A DNA stretch of 52,893 nucleotides from CAYJLC01 sp044426355 (GCA_044426355.1 JAWXUO010000006.1:1-52893), one strand, 5' to 3'. Counted from the stretch's first letter, positions 26,761-35,989 are shown. Made by a program: numbers and translations. Notes: a model not told the origin generated them from the letters alone.

Positions 26761-27186
26761 CTACCTTTCTTTACCTAATTTATTTTCAACTTTTTCTAGC
26801 AAGAAAAATAAATCTTCTTTTTCGTCCTCACTAAATTCTACAAAAACTTTTTGTGCAAGTTCTATCATTGTCTTTTCAGCTTCTTTTGCTCTTTCTTCAC
26901 CATAAATAGTTAAATTAATGATATTTTCATTATTAAACTCACCAGACTGACGTTTTATATAGTCTTTTTCTTCAAGTTTTTTCATAAGCTCTGAAATCGC
27001 CTGTCCAGACACTTCCATTTTTTTTGCTATTGCTCGCTGGTTCATTCTACCTTCTTTTAACAATAAACGTAGTGTATTTTCAGCCATCGGCGATAATCTC
27101 GGCTGATTTTTTTCTCGTGAATTATGTTCACGGTGAATTGTTCCTGCTACATAAAGCAATTTCATAAGTAAAACTTCTTTATCCAA
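26761..27186 (-). CDS. MarR-family regulator of the ABC exporter operon
   Basis: 141 residues. The best start is a TTG, with AAGGAGG 4 nt upstream. The winged helix is clear: LRLLLKEGRMNQRAIAKKMEVSGQAISELMKKLEEKDYIKR, followed by a wing and a C-terminal dimerisation helix. As first gene of the operon, it probably represses its own promoter and the exporter genes, with release by an exporter substrate. Two palindromes flank and overlap the promoter (27206-27225, 27248-27267). Confidence 0.88.
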   Translation of the reverse strand: MDKEVLLMKLLYVAGTIHREHNSREKNQPRLSPMAENTLRLLLKEGRMNQRAIAKKMEVSGQAISELMKKLEEKDYIKRQSGEFNNENIINLTIYGEERAKEAEKTMIELAQKVFVEFSEDEKEDLFFLLEKVENKLGKER

Positions 27187-27205
27187 TTTTCCTCCTTAAA
27201 TCTCC

Positions 27206-27225
27206 AGTATCAACCACTTGATACT
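27206..27225. promoter_or_regulatory. Operator palindrome 1 for the MarR regulator
   Basis: AGTATCAACCACTTGATACT: 8-bp perfect arms around CCAC, just downstream of the -10 box of the MarR promoter. Confidence 0.65.
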
Positions 27226-27255
27226 ACTATATCACATACAAAAATCGGTGTCAAG
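27226..27255 (-). promoter_or_regulatory. Promoter of the MarR-ABC exporter operon
   Basis: Minus strand TTGACA, 18-nt spacer, TATAGT. The -35 box lies within palindrome 2 and the -10 box abuts palindrome 1. Confidence 0.7.
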
Positions 27256-27267
27256 TATATGATACCA
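27248..27267. promoter_or_regulatory. Operator palindrome 2 for the MarR regulator
   Basis: GGTGTCAAGTATATGATACC: 7-bp arms with one mismatch, sharing the TATCA / TGATA half-sites of palindrome 1 and covering the -35 box. Confidence 0.6.
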
Positions 27268-27441
27268 TATTTTTCAGATATTTTTTTCGTTAATTTGTTC
27301 AAAAATTATGTAGTAATACTTTCGTCTTGTAAGTAATTTTTGTGCGACGTTACGTAAAATTCGCAAAAAAGTTTATGGTTTCGGTGTGAGCCGTTAGCCT
27401 AGAGGCGTTGCCTTAATTCTAAAAATTAATTTTCATATCAC

Positions 27442-27470
27442 TTGTATTTATATTCTAAAAAATGTATAAT
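27442..27470 (+). promoter_or_regulatory. Promoter of nadE
   Basis: TTGTAT, 17-nt spacer, TATAAT with an upstream TG, 43 nt before the nadE start. Confidence 0.55.
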
Positions 27471-27512
27471 ATAGATAATATTAATCAAGAAAATTTTCGG
27501 AGGAACAAATTC

Positions 27513-29411
27513 ATGGTAGACGGTTTTTTAAAAGTTGCAAGTGCAACCACTGCTGTACAAGTTGCAAACTGCTCATATAATGGTGAAAATATAATAAATT
27601 TTGCGAAAGAAGCTTCAAAAAATGGTGCAAAACTTGTTGTTTTTCCTGAACTTTGTATAACTGCATACACTTGTTCAGATTTATTCTTGCAAAAAAAATT
27701 ACTAGATACAGCAACAAATACTTTAATTCATATTTTAAACGAAACTAAAAACCTAGATATAGTAATCTGCGTAGGTCTTCCTATTTCTGTAGGTAGTGAC
27801 CTTTATAATTGTTGTGCAGTTTTGCTAAAAGGCGAAGTTTTAGGCTTTGTTCCAAAACAACATATACCAAATTACTCAGAATTTTACGAGGCTCGACATT
27901 TTTCTCGTGGAAAAAAAGTTCAATACATTAATTTTAACGAAAAAAACGTTCCTTTAGGCACAAATTTACTTTTTTCGTGTAAAAACATGCCATCTTTTGT
28001 GCTTGGTGTAGAAATTTGCGAAGACGTATGGGTTACAATTCCTCCATCTTGCAAACTTTCACTTTTAGGAGCTACTGTAATCGCTAATTTATCAGCGTCA
28101 GATGAAATTGCACAAAAATCTGAATATAGAAAATCACTTATATCGTCGCAATCTGCGAAAACCATTTCAGCGTATATTTATACAGACGCAGGAACTGGCG
28201 AAAGTTCGACGGATATGGTATATGCAGGGCATAATCTCATCTGCGAAAATGGAACTTTACTTGCCCAAAGCAACCTTTTTGACACCGATATTATCTATGC
28301 CGACGTTGATTTAGACAGGATTTTGCACGAACGCAGACGTACAACCACCTTTGAGAGCATAGATGAGGAAATTGTCAAAATAGAATTTTCGCTAGACTAT
28401 GAATGTACTAAAATTGATAGAAAATTTTCTAGAACACCTTTCATTCCTAGCTCAAAAGACGAACTAGAGCATAGATGTGAGGAAATTTTAACATTACAAG
28501 CTCATGGACTTGCGACAAGAATTAAACACACTAAGGCAAAAACTGCCGTAATCGGTTTGTCGGGTGGGTTAGACTCTGCCTTAGCTTTGGTTGTAACTGC
28601 GAAAGCATATGAAATTTTAAAACTTGATAGTAAAGATATTTTAGCTGTAACTATGCCTTGTTTTGGCACGACAACACGCACAAAAGATAATGCAATTATG
28701 CTTTCAAAAGCATATTCTACATCATTTTTAGACATAAATATAAAAGAAAGTGTCAATCAGCATTTTAAAGATATTGGTCATGACGGAGAAACTTTAGATG
28801 TTACTTTTGAAAATGTTCAAGCACGTATGCGTACCCAAATTTTAATGAACCTTGCAAACAAACACAACGGTTTAGTTATCGGTACTGGCGATTTATCTGA
28901 GCTTGCTCTTGGTTTTGCAACTTATAATGGCGACCACATGTCTATGTATGCTGTAAATGCCTCTGTTCCAAAAACTTTAGTTCGCTATTTAATTGCGTAT
29001 GAGGCACAAAAAAACGAAAATCTGCAAGCTGTTTTAAATGATGTTTTAGATACGCCTGTTAGTCCTGAATTACTTCCTCCAAAAGATGGAGAAATCTCGC
29101 AAAAAACAGAAGAACTCGTAGGTCCATATGAATTACACGACTTTTTCTTATATTATTTAGTGCGTTTTGGCTATAGTCCACGCAAAATTTACAGACTTGC
29201 AAAGCTTTCTTTTAGCAACACTTATGATAATGATACTATCAAAAAATGGCTCGTTATGTTTGTTAGACGATTTTTTATGCAACAATTTAAACGCTCGTGT
29301 CTGCCAGATGGTCCAAAAGTAGGTTCTGTAACTTTATCACCTCGTGGCGATTTTAGAATGCCGAGCGATGCTTGTGCGAATTTATGGCTTGAAGAAGTCG
29401 AAAATCTTTAA
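27513..29411 (+). CDS. nadE: Glutamine-dependent NAD+ synthetase
   Basis: 632 residues from MVDGFLKVAS (GGAGG 9 nt upstream; 17 more upstream residues are open but lack a ribosome binding site). The N-terminal nitrilase-like glutaminase has its triad in FPELC (Glu), PKQHIPNY (Lys) and VEICEDVW (Cys). The C-terminal synthetase has the PP-loop LSGGLDSALAL and GTGDLSELALGF. It makes NAD+ from deamido-NAD+, ATP and glutamine-derived ammonia in the cytoplasm. Length and motifs are normal. The cyclo-ligase gene follows after 14 nt. Confidence 0.95.
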   Translation: MVDGFLKVASATTAVQVANCSYNGENIINFAKEASKNGAKLVVFPELCITAYTCSDLFLQKKLLDTATNTLIHILNETKNLDIVICVGLPISVGSDLYNCCAVLLKGEVLGFVPKQHIPNYSEFYEARHFSRGKKVQYINFNEKNVPLGTNLLFSCKNMPSFVLGVEICEDVWVTIPPSCKLSLLGATVIANLSASDEIAQKSEYRKSLISSQSAKTISAYIYTDAGTGESSTDMVYAGHNLICENGTLLAQSNLFDTDIIYADVDLDRILHERRRTTTFESIDEEIVKIEFSLDYECTKIDRKFSRTPFIPSSKDELEHRCEEILTLQAHGLATRIKHTKAKTAVIGLSGGLDSALALVVTAKAYEILKLDSKDILAVTMPCFGTTTRTKDNAIMLSKAYSTSFLDINIKESVNQHFKDIGHDGETLDVTFENVQARMRTQILMNLANKHNGLVIGTGDLSELALGFATYNGDHMSMYAVNASVPKTLVRYLIAYEAQKNENLQAVLNDVLDTPVSPELLPPKDGEISQKTEELVGPYELHDFFLYYLVRFGYSPRKIYRLAKLSFSNTYDNDTIKKWLVMFVRRFFMQQFKRSCLPDGPKVGSVTLSPRGDFRMPSDACANLWLEEVENL

Positions 29412-29425
29412 TTTTAGGTGTTTTT

Positions 29426-30007
29426 ATGCATAAATCACAAGAATTATTAGAAAAAAATGAATTTCGAGCAAACGCTAAGAAAATTCGACAAAATGTTATA
29501 AATCCTTTAGATAAGTCTAAAAGTATATTAAATTCACTTATAAACTTGCCTGAATTTCAAAATGCAAACACTGTATTTTCGTATATGAGTATTAACACAG
29601 AAGTTTGCACAAAAGCGATAAATTCGTATATTTTAGATAAAAAAAAGACCCTAGCATTACCTAAAGTCTTAAATAAATCTATGGAATTTTTTCAAGTTAC
29701 AAACATAGAAAATGATGTTTGCAAAGGTTTTTTTAATATACTAGAGCCAAAGGAAAATCTGCAAAAAACTAAAAATTTCGATGTAATTTTAGTGCCAGCT
29801 GTAGCTTTTTCTAAAATAGGGCATAGAATTGGCTATGGTGCTGGTTTTTATGACAGATATTTAAGCGATAAAAATGGAATTTTCATCGGAATTGCCTTTG
29901 ATGAGCAAATTTTCAAATCTATTCCAATAGATGAATTTGATATTAAAATGGATATTTTAGTAACTCCTACACAAATTTTACGAAACGGTTTCCCTGAGCA
30001 TTATTAA
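29426..30007 (+). CDS. 5-formyltetrahydrofolate cyclo-ligase
   Basis: 193 residues. The family core motif GHRIGYGAGFYDRYL is intact, preceded by FDVILVPAVAFSK. It converts 5-formyl-THF to 5,10-methenyl-THF with ATP. The gene shares an operon with nadE. Its 3' end overlaps the convergent sigF gene by 30 bp, with no terminator between them. Confidence 0.92.
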   Translation: MHKSQELLEKNEFRANAKKIRQNVINPLDKSKSILNSLINLPEFQNANTVFSYMSINTEVCTKAINSYILDKKKTLALPKVLNKSMEFFQVTNIENDVCKGFFNILEPKENLQKTKNFDVILVPAVAFSKIGHRIGYGAGFYDRYLSDKNGIFIGIAFDEQIFKSIPIDEFDIKMDILVTPTQILRNGFPEHY

Positions 30008-30682
30008 TGCCTTTTTTTCCACTCTTGACACCTGAACTTGCGAAATATTCATAATTTTTGATATTTTATCTTGCGTAAGTCCCTTAAAAAAGCGTAAATA
30101 TATAACTTCTGCCTCTCTAGGTGGAAGTTTTTTTATAGCCTCTTTGATAGTTACACTAAGTGCAATATCGTCCTCAATACCATCATTTCCGAGTGTAGTT
30201 TCAAGGGTCAAACCATCTGCCGTAACCTCTCTTTGCAACGAATCCGTAGGTGTCATCGCTGTTTCACAAGTTGCAATTTCTAGTATATCAAAACCTGTAT
30301 ATTCCGAAATTTCCGAGATATGTGGTTCTCTTCCGAGTTGTTTTTCTAAATGTTCTCTTGCACGAAACACCTTATAGGACATATCTTTGATACTCCTGCT
30401 CACTTTTATCATACCATCATCACGAATAAATCTGCGAATTTCTCCCGAAATTTTTGGCACTGCATAGGTAGAAAATTGCGTTCCATAGTTTATGTCAAAA
30501 CCTTGTATCGCCTTTAAAAATCCAAGCGAACCTAATTGGTATAAGTCGTCAGCTTCAATTCCTCTGCCGATATATCTACGAACAATGCTCCAAATAAGTC
30601 CGTTATTTTCTAAAATAAGCGTTTGTGATGCATTTTTATCGCCTTTTTGTGCTTTTTCTATTAGAGAAATTGTTGTTGACAT
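29978..30682 (-). CDS. sigF: Forespore sigma factor SigF
   Basis: 234 residues. Region 2 has NNGLIWSIVRRYIGRGIEADDLYQLGSLGFLKAI and the GTQFSTYAVPKISGEIRRFIRDDG core-binding and -10 recognition block; region 3 begins KVSRSIKD; region 4 has LPPREAEVIYLRFFKGLTQDKISKIMNISQVQVSRVEKKAL. Identity as SigF rather than SigG or SigE follows from its place as third gene of spoIIA, starting directly after the spoIIAB stop. It drives early forespore transcription once SpoIIAB is displaced. Its 3' end overlaps the convergent folate gene. Confidence 0.95.
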   Translation of the reverse strand: MSTTISLIEKAQKGDKNASQTLILENNGLIWSIVRRYIGRGIEADDLYQLGSLGFLKAIQGFDINYGTQFSTYAVPKISGEIRRFIRDDGMIKVSRSIKDMSYKVFRAREHLEKQLGREPHISEISEYTGFDILEIATCETAMTPTDSLQREVTADGLTLETTLGNDGIEDDIALSVTIKEAIKKLPPREAEVIYLRFFKGLTQDKISKIMNISQVQVSRVEKKALIMLRETVS

Positions 30683-31126
30683 TTATTTTCCTCCTGTGCA
30701 TCTTGGTGAAATTTTTTTCATAAGTGTTACCGTAGTTCCACTTTGCGATGATTTTATCGACAGCTTGTCCATAAAACTATCCATAATAGTAAATCCCATT
30801 CCAGAACGCTCGTCACCCCCAGTTGTAAACATAGGAGTGCAAGCTTTTTCTATATCATTTATACCAATTCCCTTGTCTTTTATCGTAATTTCGATAGAAT
30901 TATCCGAAAAAATCTTAGCATTTATTGTTATGTATCCTATATTTTCTGGGTATGCGTGTACCGTGCTGTTTGTAACAGCTTCCGAAACTGCTGTTTTTAT
31001 ATCGTTTATTTCATCTAAATTCGGGTCAAGTTGCGTTGCAAAAATCGCTACAGATTGCCTTGCAAAAGCTTCATTTACAGACCTACTTTCAAACTTCATG
31101 CTCATAGAATTTATAATATTTTTCAT
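30683..31126 (-). CDS. spoIIAB: Anti-sigma-F factor / serine kinase SpoIIAB
   Basis: 147 residues with a GHKL ATPase fold: N box DIKTAVSEAVTNSTVHAYP, G1 box KDKGIGI, and G2 region ERSGMGFTIM. It binds and inhibits SigF and phosphorylates SpoIIAA on serine. Spacing of 9 nt from spoIIAA and 0 nt to sigF fits the standard spoIIA operon. Confidence 0.95.
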   Translation of the reverse strand: MKNIINSMSMKFESRSVNEAFARQSVAIFATQLDPNLDEINDIKTAVSEAVTNSTVHAYPENIGYITINAKIFSDNSIEITIKDKGIGINDIEKACTPMFTTGGDERSGMGFTIMDSFMDKLSIKSSQSGTTVTLMKKISPRCTGGK

Positions 31127-31135
31127 ATTTTCTCC

Positions 31136-31438
31136 TTATGCAAATTTCACAAATTTTAAAATTCCAGTTGTGCTAAACACTTTCATCGCCATAGACGGTG
31201 TATTTCTTACAGTAAAATCTCTCGAATCCTTAGTATTTTTAAAAATTTTCATAATAACTGCAATCCCCGAACTATCCATAAAAGTCAGCTGTGATAAATC
31301 TAACACCACATCTTCGTGTTTGTATATCGCAAGAATAGCCTCAGCTTCATGCATAATTTCTTTAGCCTCAAAGTTTCCAAGTTCCCCACTTAAATAAATT
31401 ACTATATTTTCTTTTTCTTTTTTAAAGTCAATTTTCAT
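31136..31438 (-). CDS. spoIIAA: Anti-anti-sigma factor SpoIIAA
   Basis: 100 residues from MKIDFKKEKEN; AAGGAGG 5 nt upstream fixes this start over one 13 codons earlier. A single STAS domain with the phospho-acceptor serine in VVLDLSQLTFMDSSGIAVI. Unphosphorylated, it captures SpoIIAB and frees SigF in the forespore. First gene of spoIIA. Upstream are a TATAAT-like -10 (31466-31471) and a possible Spo0A box. Confidence 0.94.
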   Translation of the reverse strand: MKIDFKKEKENIVIYLSGELGNFEAKEIMHEAEAILAIYKHEDVVLDLSQLTFMDSSGIAVIMKIFKNTKDSRDFTVRNTPSMAMKVFSTTGILKFVKFA

Positions 31439-31503
31439 ATTTGCCTCCTTAATTTTGATATACTTATTATAATACACATGTGTGTGTTTTTCTTGTAGAA
31501 AAA

Positions 31504-31510
31504 AGTCGAA
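31504..31510 (+). promoter_or_regulatory. Possible Spo0A box upstream of spoIIA
   Basis: AGTCGAA, 6 of 7 bases of the Spo0A box TGTCGAA, about 35 bp upstream of the -10-like site of spoIIAA. One short match in AT-rich DNA is weak evidence. No clear sigma-H promoter could be assigned. Confidence 0.25.
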
Positions 31511-31543
31511 AGGAAAAATTTTTATTTTTTACATTTTTTAGAC

Positions 31544-31573
31544 AAAAAAATACGTAGTAAATTTTTACTACGT
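31544..31573 (-). terminator. Terminator after folC
   Basis: Minus strand ACGTAGTAA, short loop, TTACTACGT, then ATTTTTTT. The folC stop codon is inside the first arm. Confidence 0.8.
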
Positions 31574-32779
31574 TTCTTTTAAATTTTCTGCAAGAAATAG
31601 CGAGCCACATATCAAAATAACATCACTTTTTTCTTTTTTTGCAATATTAAATGCAGTTTTTGCATCTTCTATGACATCGGATTTACATTTTGAAAACTTA
31701 GAAATTTCTAAAGGATTTTCACTTCTTGGGTTGTTTAATCTAACAAAATATGCATTTTCGCAATGTTTCGTTATAATTTCAACGCATTTTGATGCATTTT
31801 TTTCTTGAACCATACCCATAATCAGCGTTATTTTTCTATCTTTCAAGATATTTTTGACAGACTGCTCTAAAGCTAAAATTCCGTCCATATTATGTGCACC
31901 ATCGTATATTACAAGAGGATTTTCGCTGATTATTTCCATTCTTCCACTAAATTTCGTGTTAGAAAGTCCATAATATACGTCCTCATAGCTAATATTTCCT
32001 ATTTGCATACAAATTTCGATTACCATAAGTGCATTATATATTTGATGTTCGCCCATAAGCGAAATTTTGTAATTTTCACCTTTATAAGTTATCTCACTGC
32101 CATAAATATCGCATTTTTTTATAGAAAGTTCATCTATTTTAGGAAAAATAACATTATATTTATTCAAAACAGCAATAACTTCCTCATCTTGCTTAGGATA
32201 AGACACACAAACAGAATTTTTTATAATCTTACATTTAGTCGTTGCAATATCAGTTAAATTATCGCCTAAAATCCTAGTATGGTCTAGCGAAATTTTCGTT
32301 ACAACCGACACTTTTGGACTTTTTACAACGTTTGTCGCATCAAATTCACCACCAAGCCCTGCCTCAAGACACACAATATCACAATTTGCGTCATTATAAT
32401 ATAAAAAAGCAATCACTGTGATAAATTCAAACTCCGATAAGGACATATTGTCCAAATTTTTGAGTGTTTTTATGATTTCATTCGCATAAAAAACTATTTT
32501 TTCAGGTGTAATTTCTACCCCATCTACGCTGATTCTTTCGCCAAATTTATAGACATAAGGCGAGATAAATTTCCCGACTTTTAGTCCTGATTTTTGCAAA
32601 ATATTTGCAGTCATAGAAGTAGTACTCCCCTTGCCGTTTGTGCCGACAAGGTGTACTACATCATAATTATTTTGAGGGTTTGACAAGGATTTTAACACTT
32701 TCGCAACTCTTCCCAAACCTTTTTTTTGTGCAAAATTATCGCATTGTCTTATATATTCCAAAGCCTCTTCGTAAGTCAT
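31568..32779 (-). CDS. folC: Folylpolyglutamate / dihydrofolate synthase
   Basis: 403 residues, Mur-ligase fold. P-loop VGTNGKGSTTSM at about 44-55, the GLGGEFDATNV motif, DHTRILGD, and the C-terminal YDGAHN. It adds glutamate to folates in the cytoplasm. It starts 1 nt after valS, so it shares that transcript and the T-box control upstream. Normal length. Confidence 0.93.
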   Translation of the reverse strand: MTYEEALEYIRQCDNFAQKKGLGRVAKVLKSLSNPQNNYDVVHLVGTNGKGSTTSMTANILQKSGLKVGKFISPYVYKFGERISVDGVEITPEKIVFYANEIIKTLKNLDNMSLSEFEFITVIAFLYYNDANCDIVCLEAGLGGEFDATNVVKSPKVSVVTKISLDHTRILGDNLTDIATTKCKIIKNSVCVSYPKQDEEVIAVLNKYNVIFPKIDELSIKKCDIYGSEITYKGENYKISLMGEHQIYNALMVIEICMQIGNISYEDVYYGLSNTKFSGRMEIISENPLVIYDGAHNMDGILALEQSVKNILKDRKITLIMGMVQEKNASKCVEIITKHCENAYFVRLNNPRSENPLEISKFSKCKSDVIEDAKTAFNIAKKEKSDVILICGSLFLAENLKET

Positions 32780-32780
32780 A

Positions 32781-35405
32781 TTAATTACCTATTGAAGCGA
32801 TACTTGCTTTTAATTTTTCTACAAGATTTGCGTATTTTTCACGTTTTTCTTCTTCGCCTTTGATTACATTTTCTGGTGCTTTTGCAACAAAACCTTGATT
32901 TGAAAGTTTTTTGTCTACACGGTTATATTCTTCTTCAGCTTTTTTAAGTTCAGCTTGCAAACGTTCTTTTTCTTTTTCAAAATTGATAAGCTCGCTCATT
33001 GGAATAAACACATCGCCAATATTTGTAACGATATTTACCATAGATGCAAAACCATCTGGAGCGTCACTACAAAGCTCAAATTCGCTTGCATATGATAATT
33101 TTGCAACAAATTCGCTCGAAAACAGTTCACGTTGCTCAGTTTTTACATAAACTTTAGCTTTTTTAGACGGTGGAACATTCATTTCTGCACGGCGATTTCT
33201 AATTGCACGAATAAGCTCCATAAGTTGTTCCATATTCGCTTTATCTGTAGCAAATTCAAAATTTTCGTTATATTCGCACCATTTTGAAATCATAATGCTT
33301 TCTTCTGTTGTTGGAAGTGCTTGATAAATAGTTTCCGTGATAAATGGCATAAATGGGTGCAAAAGTTTCATCGCATTTGCTAAAACATAGCATAAAATAT
33401 TCTGTACATTGTTGTTATCTACAGTATTTTCTTTGTTTTGCAGGCGTGGTTTTACAACCTCGATATACCAATCGCAAAAATCGTCCCAAATAAAATCGTA
33501 GATTTTTGACGCAGATACCCCAAGTTCATATTTATCAATATTTGTAGTAACTTCTAAAATCAGCGTATTTAACTTAGATAAAATCCATTTATCCTCAATT
33601 TTAAGCTCTTTTGGAAGCGATATTTCGTTAATTGTCAAATTCATTTGCACAAAACGAGAAGCATTCCAAATTTTATTAGTAAAATTACGATTTGCCTCCA
33701 CACGCTCGTTATAAAAACGCATATCGTTACCTGGCGAATTACCAGTAGCTAGAGTAAATCTAAGTGCATCTGCACCATATTTTTCGATAATTTCTAGTGG
33801 GTCGATACCATTTCCTAGCGATTTTGACATTTTTCTGCCCTGAGAATCACGAATGATACCGTGTAAAAATACTGTGTCAAAAGGTGCTGTACCTACATTT
33901 TCTAGTGCCATAAAAATCATACGAGCAACCCAGAAGAAAATTATATCGTACCCTGTAACTAACGTACTTGTTGGGTAAAAATATGCTAAATCATCTGTTT
34001 TTTCTGGGAAACCAAGTGTAGAAAACGGCCACAACGCAGAACTAAACCAAGTGTCTAGCACATCTTCATCTTGTTTAATGTTTTTTGACGAACATTTTTC
34101 GCAAGTGCAAACTTCCGTTTTAGAAACCATCATGTGCGAGCAATCTTCGCAATAATATGCAGGTATTCTATGTCCCCACCAAAGTTGGCGAGAAATGCAC
34201 CAATCATGCACATTTTCCATCCAATTTGCATAAATTTTAGAAAATCTTTCTGGAACAAACTTAATTTCTCCGTTTTTCACGACATCTAAAGCTGGTTTTG
34301 CCAAAGGTTCCATTTTTACAAACCACTGGTCAGACGCAATAGGCTCGATAACCGTTGAGCAACGGTAACAAGTGCCAACATTGTGTTTATGCGTTTCGAT
34401 TTTTACAAGTTGACCTAAATTTTCAAGGTCTGCCACTATATTTTTACGAGCCTCGTATCTATCTTGCCCACAATATTTACCACCATTTTCATTAACACAG
34501 CCATTGTCATCTAGCACTAAAATAGTTTCTAAATCATGACGTAAACCCATTTCAAAGTCGTTAGGGTCATGATATGGCGTAACTTTTACACAACCAGTTC
34601 CAAATTCTTTTTCTACATATTCGTCTGCAAAAATTGGAATTAAACGGTCTACAAGTGGTAAAACAGCCATTTTTCCTATAAGATGCGTATATCTTTCGTC
34701 TTCTGGGTGAACAGCAATCCCTGTATCTCCCAAAAGTGTTTCTGGACGTGTTGTAGCTATTGTTATAAACTCGTCGGTATCTTGTATTCTATATTTTATA
34801 TGCCACAAATTACCGTCTTTTTCAGAATATTCTACCTCAGCATCTGATAAAGCAGTTGTACAATCAGGACACCAGTTTATAATTCTTTTACCTTTATAAA
34901 TTAGTCCTTTTTCATACAAACGCACAAAAACATCTTTTACAGCTTCCGAACAACCTTCGTCCATCGTAAAACGTTCACGTGACCAGTCGCAAGATGCACC
35001 CATTTTTTTAAGTTGATTTATAATTCTGTCGCCATACATGTTTTTCCAGTCCCAAACACGGTCTAAAAACACATCACGACCTAAATCGTAGCGTGTTTTT
35101 TGCTCTTTTTCACGAAGTTCTTGCTCTACTTTAATTTGCGTTGCAATACCTGCGTGGTCTGTTCCTGGAATCCACAAAGCATTATACCCTTGCATACGCT
35201 TTGTACGAATTAGAATATCCTGCAAAGTGTTGTCAAAAGCATGACCCATATGCAGTTGTCCAGTTACATTCGGTGGTGGAATTACTATCGTATATGGTTC
35301 TTTCGTTGTATCAGATGATGCTTTAAAATAACCTTTTTCTTCCCATTGTTTATAAAGTTTATCCTCTATAGACTTCGGGTCATATTGTTTTTCGAGTTCT
35401 AACAT
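32781..35405 (-). CDS. valS: Valyl-tRNA synthetase
   Basis: 874 residues from MLELEKQYDP (AAAGGAG 5 nt upstream; ten more upstream codons are open). Class I synthetase: HIGH signature in PPPNVTGQLHMGHAF, editing domain with TTRPETLLGDTGIAVHP, KMSKS in GRKMSKSLGNGIDP, anticodon-binding domain with WCEYNE, and the C-terminal coiled coil characteristic of ValS. It charges tRNA-Val. It lies 16 nt downstream of a 98-residue gene, both behind a T-box leader (35764-35985). Confidence 0.97.
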   Translation of the reverse strand: MLELEKQYDPKSIEDKLYKQWEEKGYFKASSDTTKEPYTIVIPPPNVTGQLHMGHAFDNTLQDILIRTKRMQGYNALWIPGTDHAGIATQIKVEQELREKEQKTRYDLGRDVFLDRVWDWKNMYGDRIINQLKKMGASCDWSRERFTMDEGCSEAVKDVFVRLYEKGLIYKGKRIINWCPDCTTALSDAEVEYSEKDGNLWHIKYRIQDTDEFITIATTRPETLLGDTGIAVHPEDERYTHLIGKMAVLPLVDRLIPIFADEYVEKEFGTGCVKVTPYHDPNDFEMGLRHDLETILVLDDNGCVNENGGKYCGQDRYEARKNIVADLENLGQLVKIETHKHNVGTCYRCSTVIEPIASDQWFVKMEPLAKPALDVVKNGEIKFVPERFSKIYANWMENVHDWCISRQLWWGHRIPAYYCEDCSHMMVSKTEVCTCEKCSSKNIKQDEDVLDTWFSSALWPFSTLGFPEKTDDLAYFYPTSTLVTGYDIIFFWVARMIFMALENVGTAPFDTVFLHGIIRDSQGRKMSKSLGNGIDPLEIIEKYGADALRFTLATGNSPGNDMRFYNERVEANRNFTNKIWNASRFVQMNLTINEISLPKELKIEDKWILSKLNTLILEVTTNIDKYELGVSASKIYDFIWDDFCDWYIEVVKPRLQNKENTVDNNNVQNILCYVLANAMKLLHPFMPFITETIYQALPTTEESIMISKWCEYNENFEFATDKANMEQLMELIRAIRNRRAEMNVPPSKKAKVYVKTEQRELFSSEFVAKLSYASEFELCSDAPDGFASMVNIVTNIGDVFIPMSELINFEKEKERLQAELKKAEEEYNRVDKKLSNQGFVAKAPENVIKGEEEKREKYANLVEKLKASIASIGN

Positions 35406-35421
35406 TTTTACTCCTTTATGT

Positions 35422-35718
35422 TTAGAATTTATCAAATAAATATTTTATAATGCCTGTTGCATCTGGTGATTGTAATTTATATTGACCAGATTTTTTAGTT
35501 GTTAAAACAACTGATTTTGGTTTAAATAATTTAGACTCTTGTACAGCATCGATGATTTCATCATAACGAACTATAAATTTTTTAACCTCTGGTGTTTCTT
35601 GATCAGGCGTAAAAATTACTCCATAATCGTCAAAAGATATTTCTCCTTTTACTCCACTTGGTAAGTATGTACCTGGAACGATACTAGTTTTGCTAAGTTT
35701 TGGTGATTTCTTTTTCAT
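35422..35718 (-). CDS. Small PH-like protein between the T-box leader and valS
   Basis: 98 residues, GGAGAA upstream. The first 25 residues are basic and Pro/Gly-rich; the rest alternates strands and ends in a helix (ISFDDYGVIFTP, KFIVRYDEIIDAVQ, SVVLTTKKSGQYKLQ, GIIKYLFDKF). This is a PH/GRAM-like layout. No family is recognised with certainty. It is the first cistron after the T-box, so it should respond to uncharged tRNA together with valS. Function unknown. Confidence 0.65.
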   Translation of the reverse strand: MKKKSPKLSKTSIVPGTYLPSGVKGEISFDDYGVIFTPDQETPEVKKFIVRYDEIIDAVQESKLFKPKSVVLTTKKSGQYKLQSPDATGIIKYLFDKF

Positions 35719-35763
35719 AATTTTTTCTCCTTTGAATAAATAGATTTTTCTTCTTTTTTATAT

Positions 35764-35985
35764 AAAAAAAATCGCCCTATAAAACTACAGGACGATTAAA
35801 AACCGTGGTACCACCTGAATTGACATAAACGTCCACTCAATTTCTTTAACGCAGAAATACGATTTAGGCTACTTTTTTCACCCAAACAACTCAAAAGCTA
35901 CTTTCATATAAGTGCATAAAAAACTTTCACCAACCGTTTTCTCTCTAAATATGCATGGTTATATTACTTCTCTTTATCTTCGTTT
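35764..35985 (-). promoter_or_regulatory. T-box riboswitch (tRNA-Val sensing leader)
   Basis: Minus strand, in order: an AGTA loop-E-type motif, AGAGAG, GGTTGGTGAAAG, CTTTTGAG, then AGGTGGTACCACGG, the T-box antiterminator core (35803-35817). A terminator follows, ATCGTCCT / AGGGCGAT with an eight-T tail (35764-35798). Two overlapping GUU triplets at 35885-35890, just before the UGAA...GUAG stretch, are candidates for the valine specifier; I have not folded the leader. It controls the 98-residue gene, valS and probably folC by antitermination on uncharged tRNA. Confidence 0.88.
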
Positions 35986-35989
35986 TTAG

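Noticed and set aside
30492..31397. 301-codon open frame opposite the spoIIA genes
   Set aside because: Antisense to sigF, spoIIAB and spoIIAA, all with intact family motifs; no start signals.
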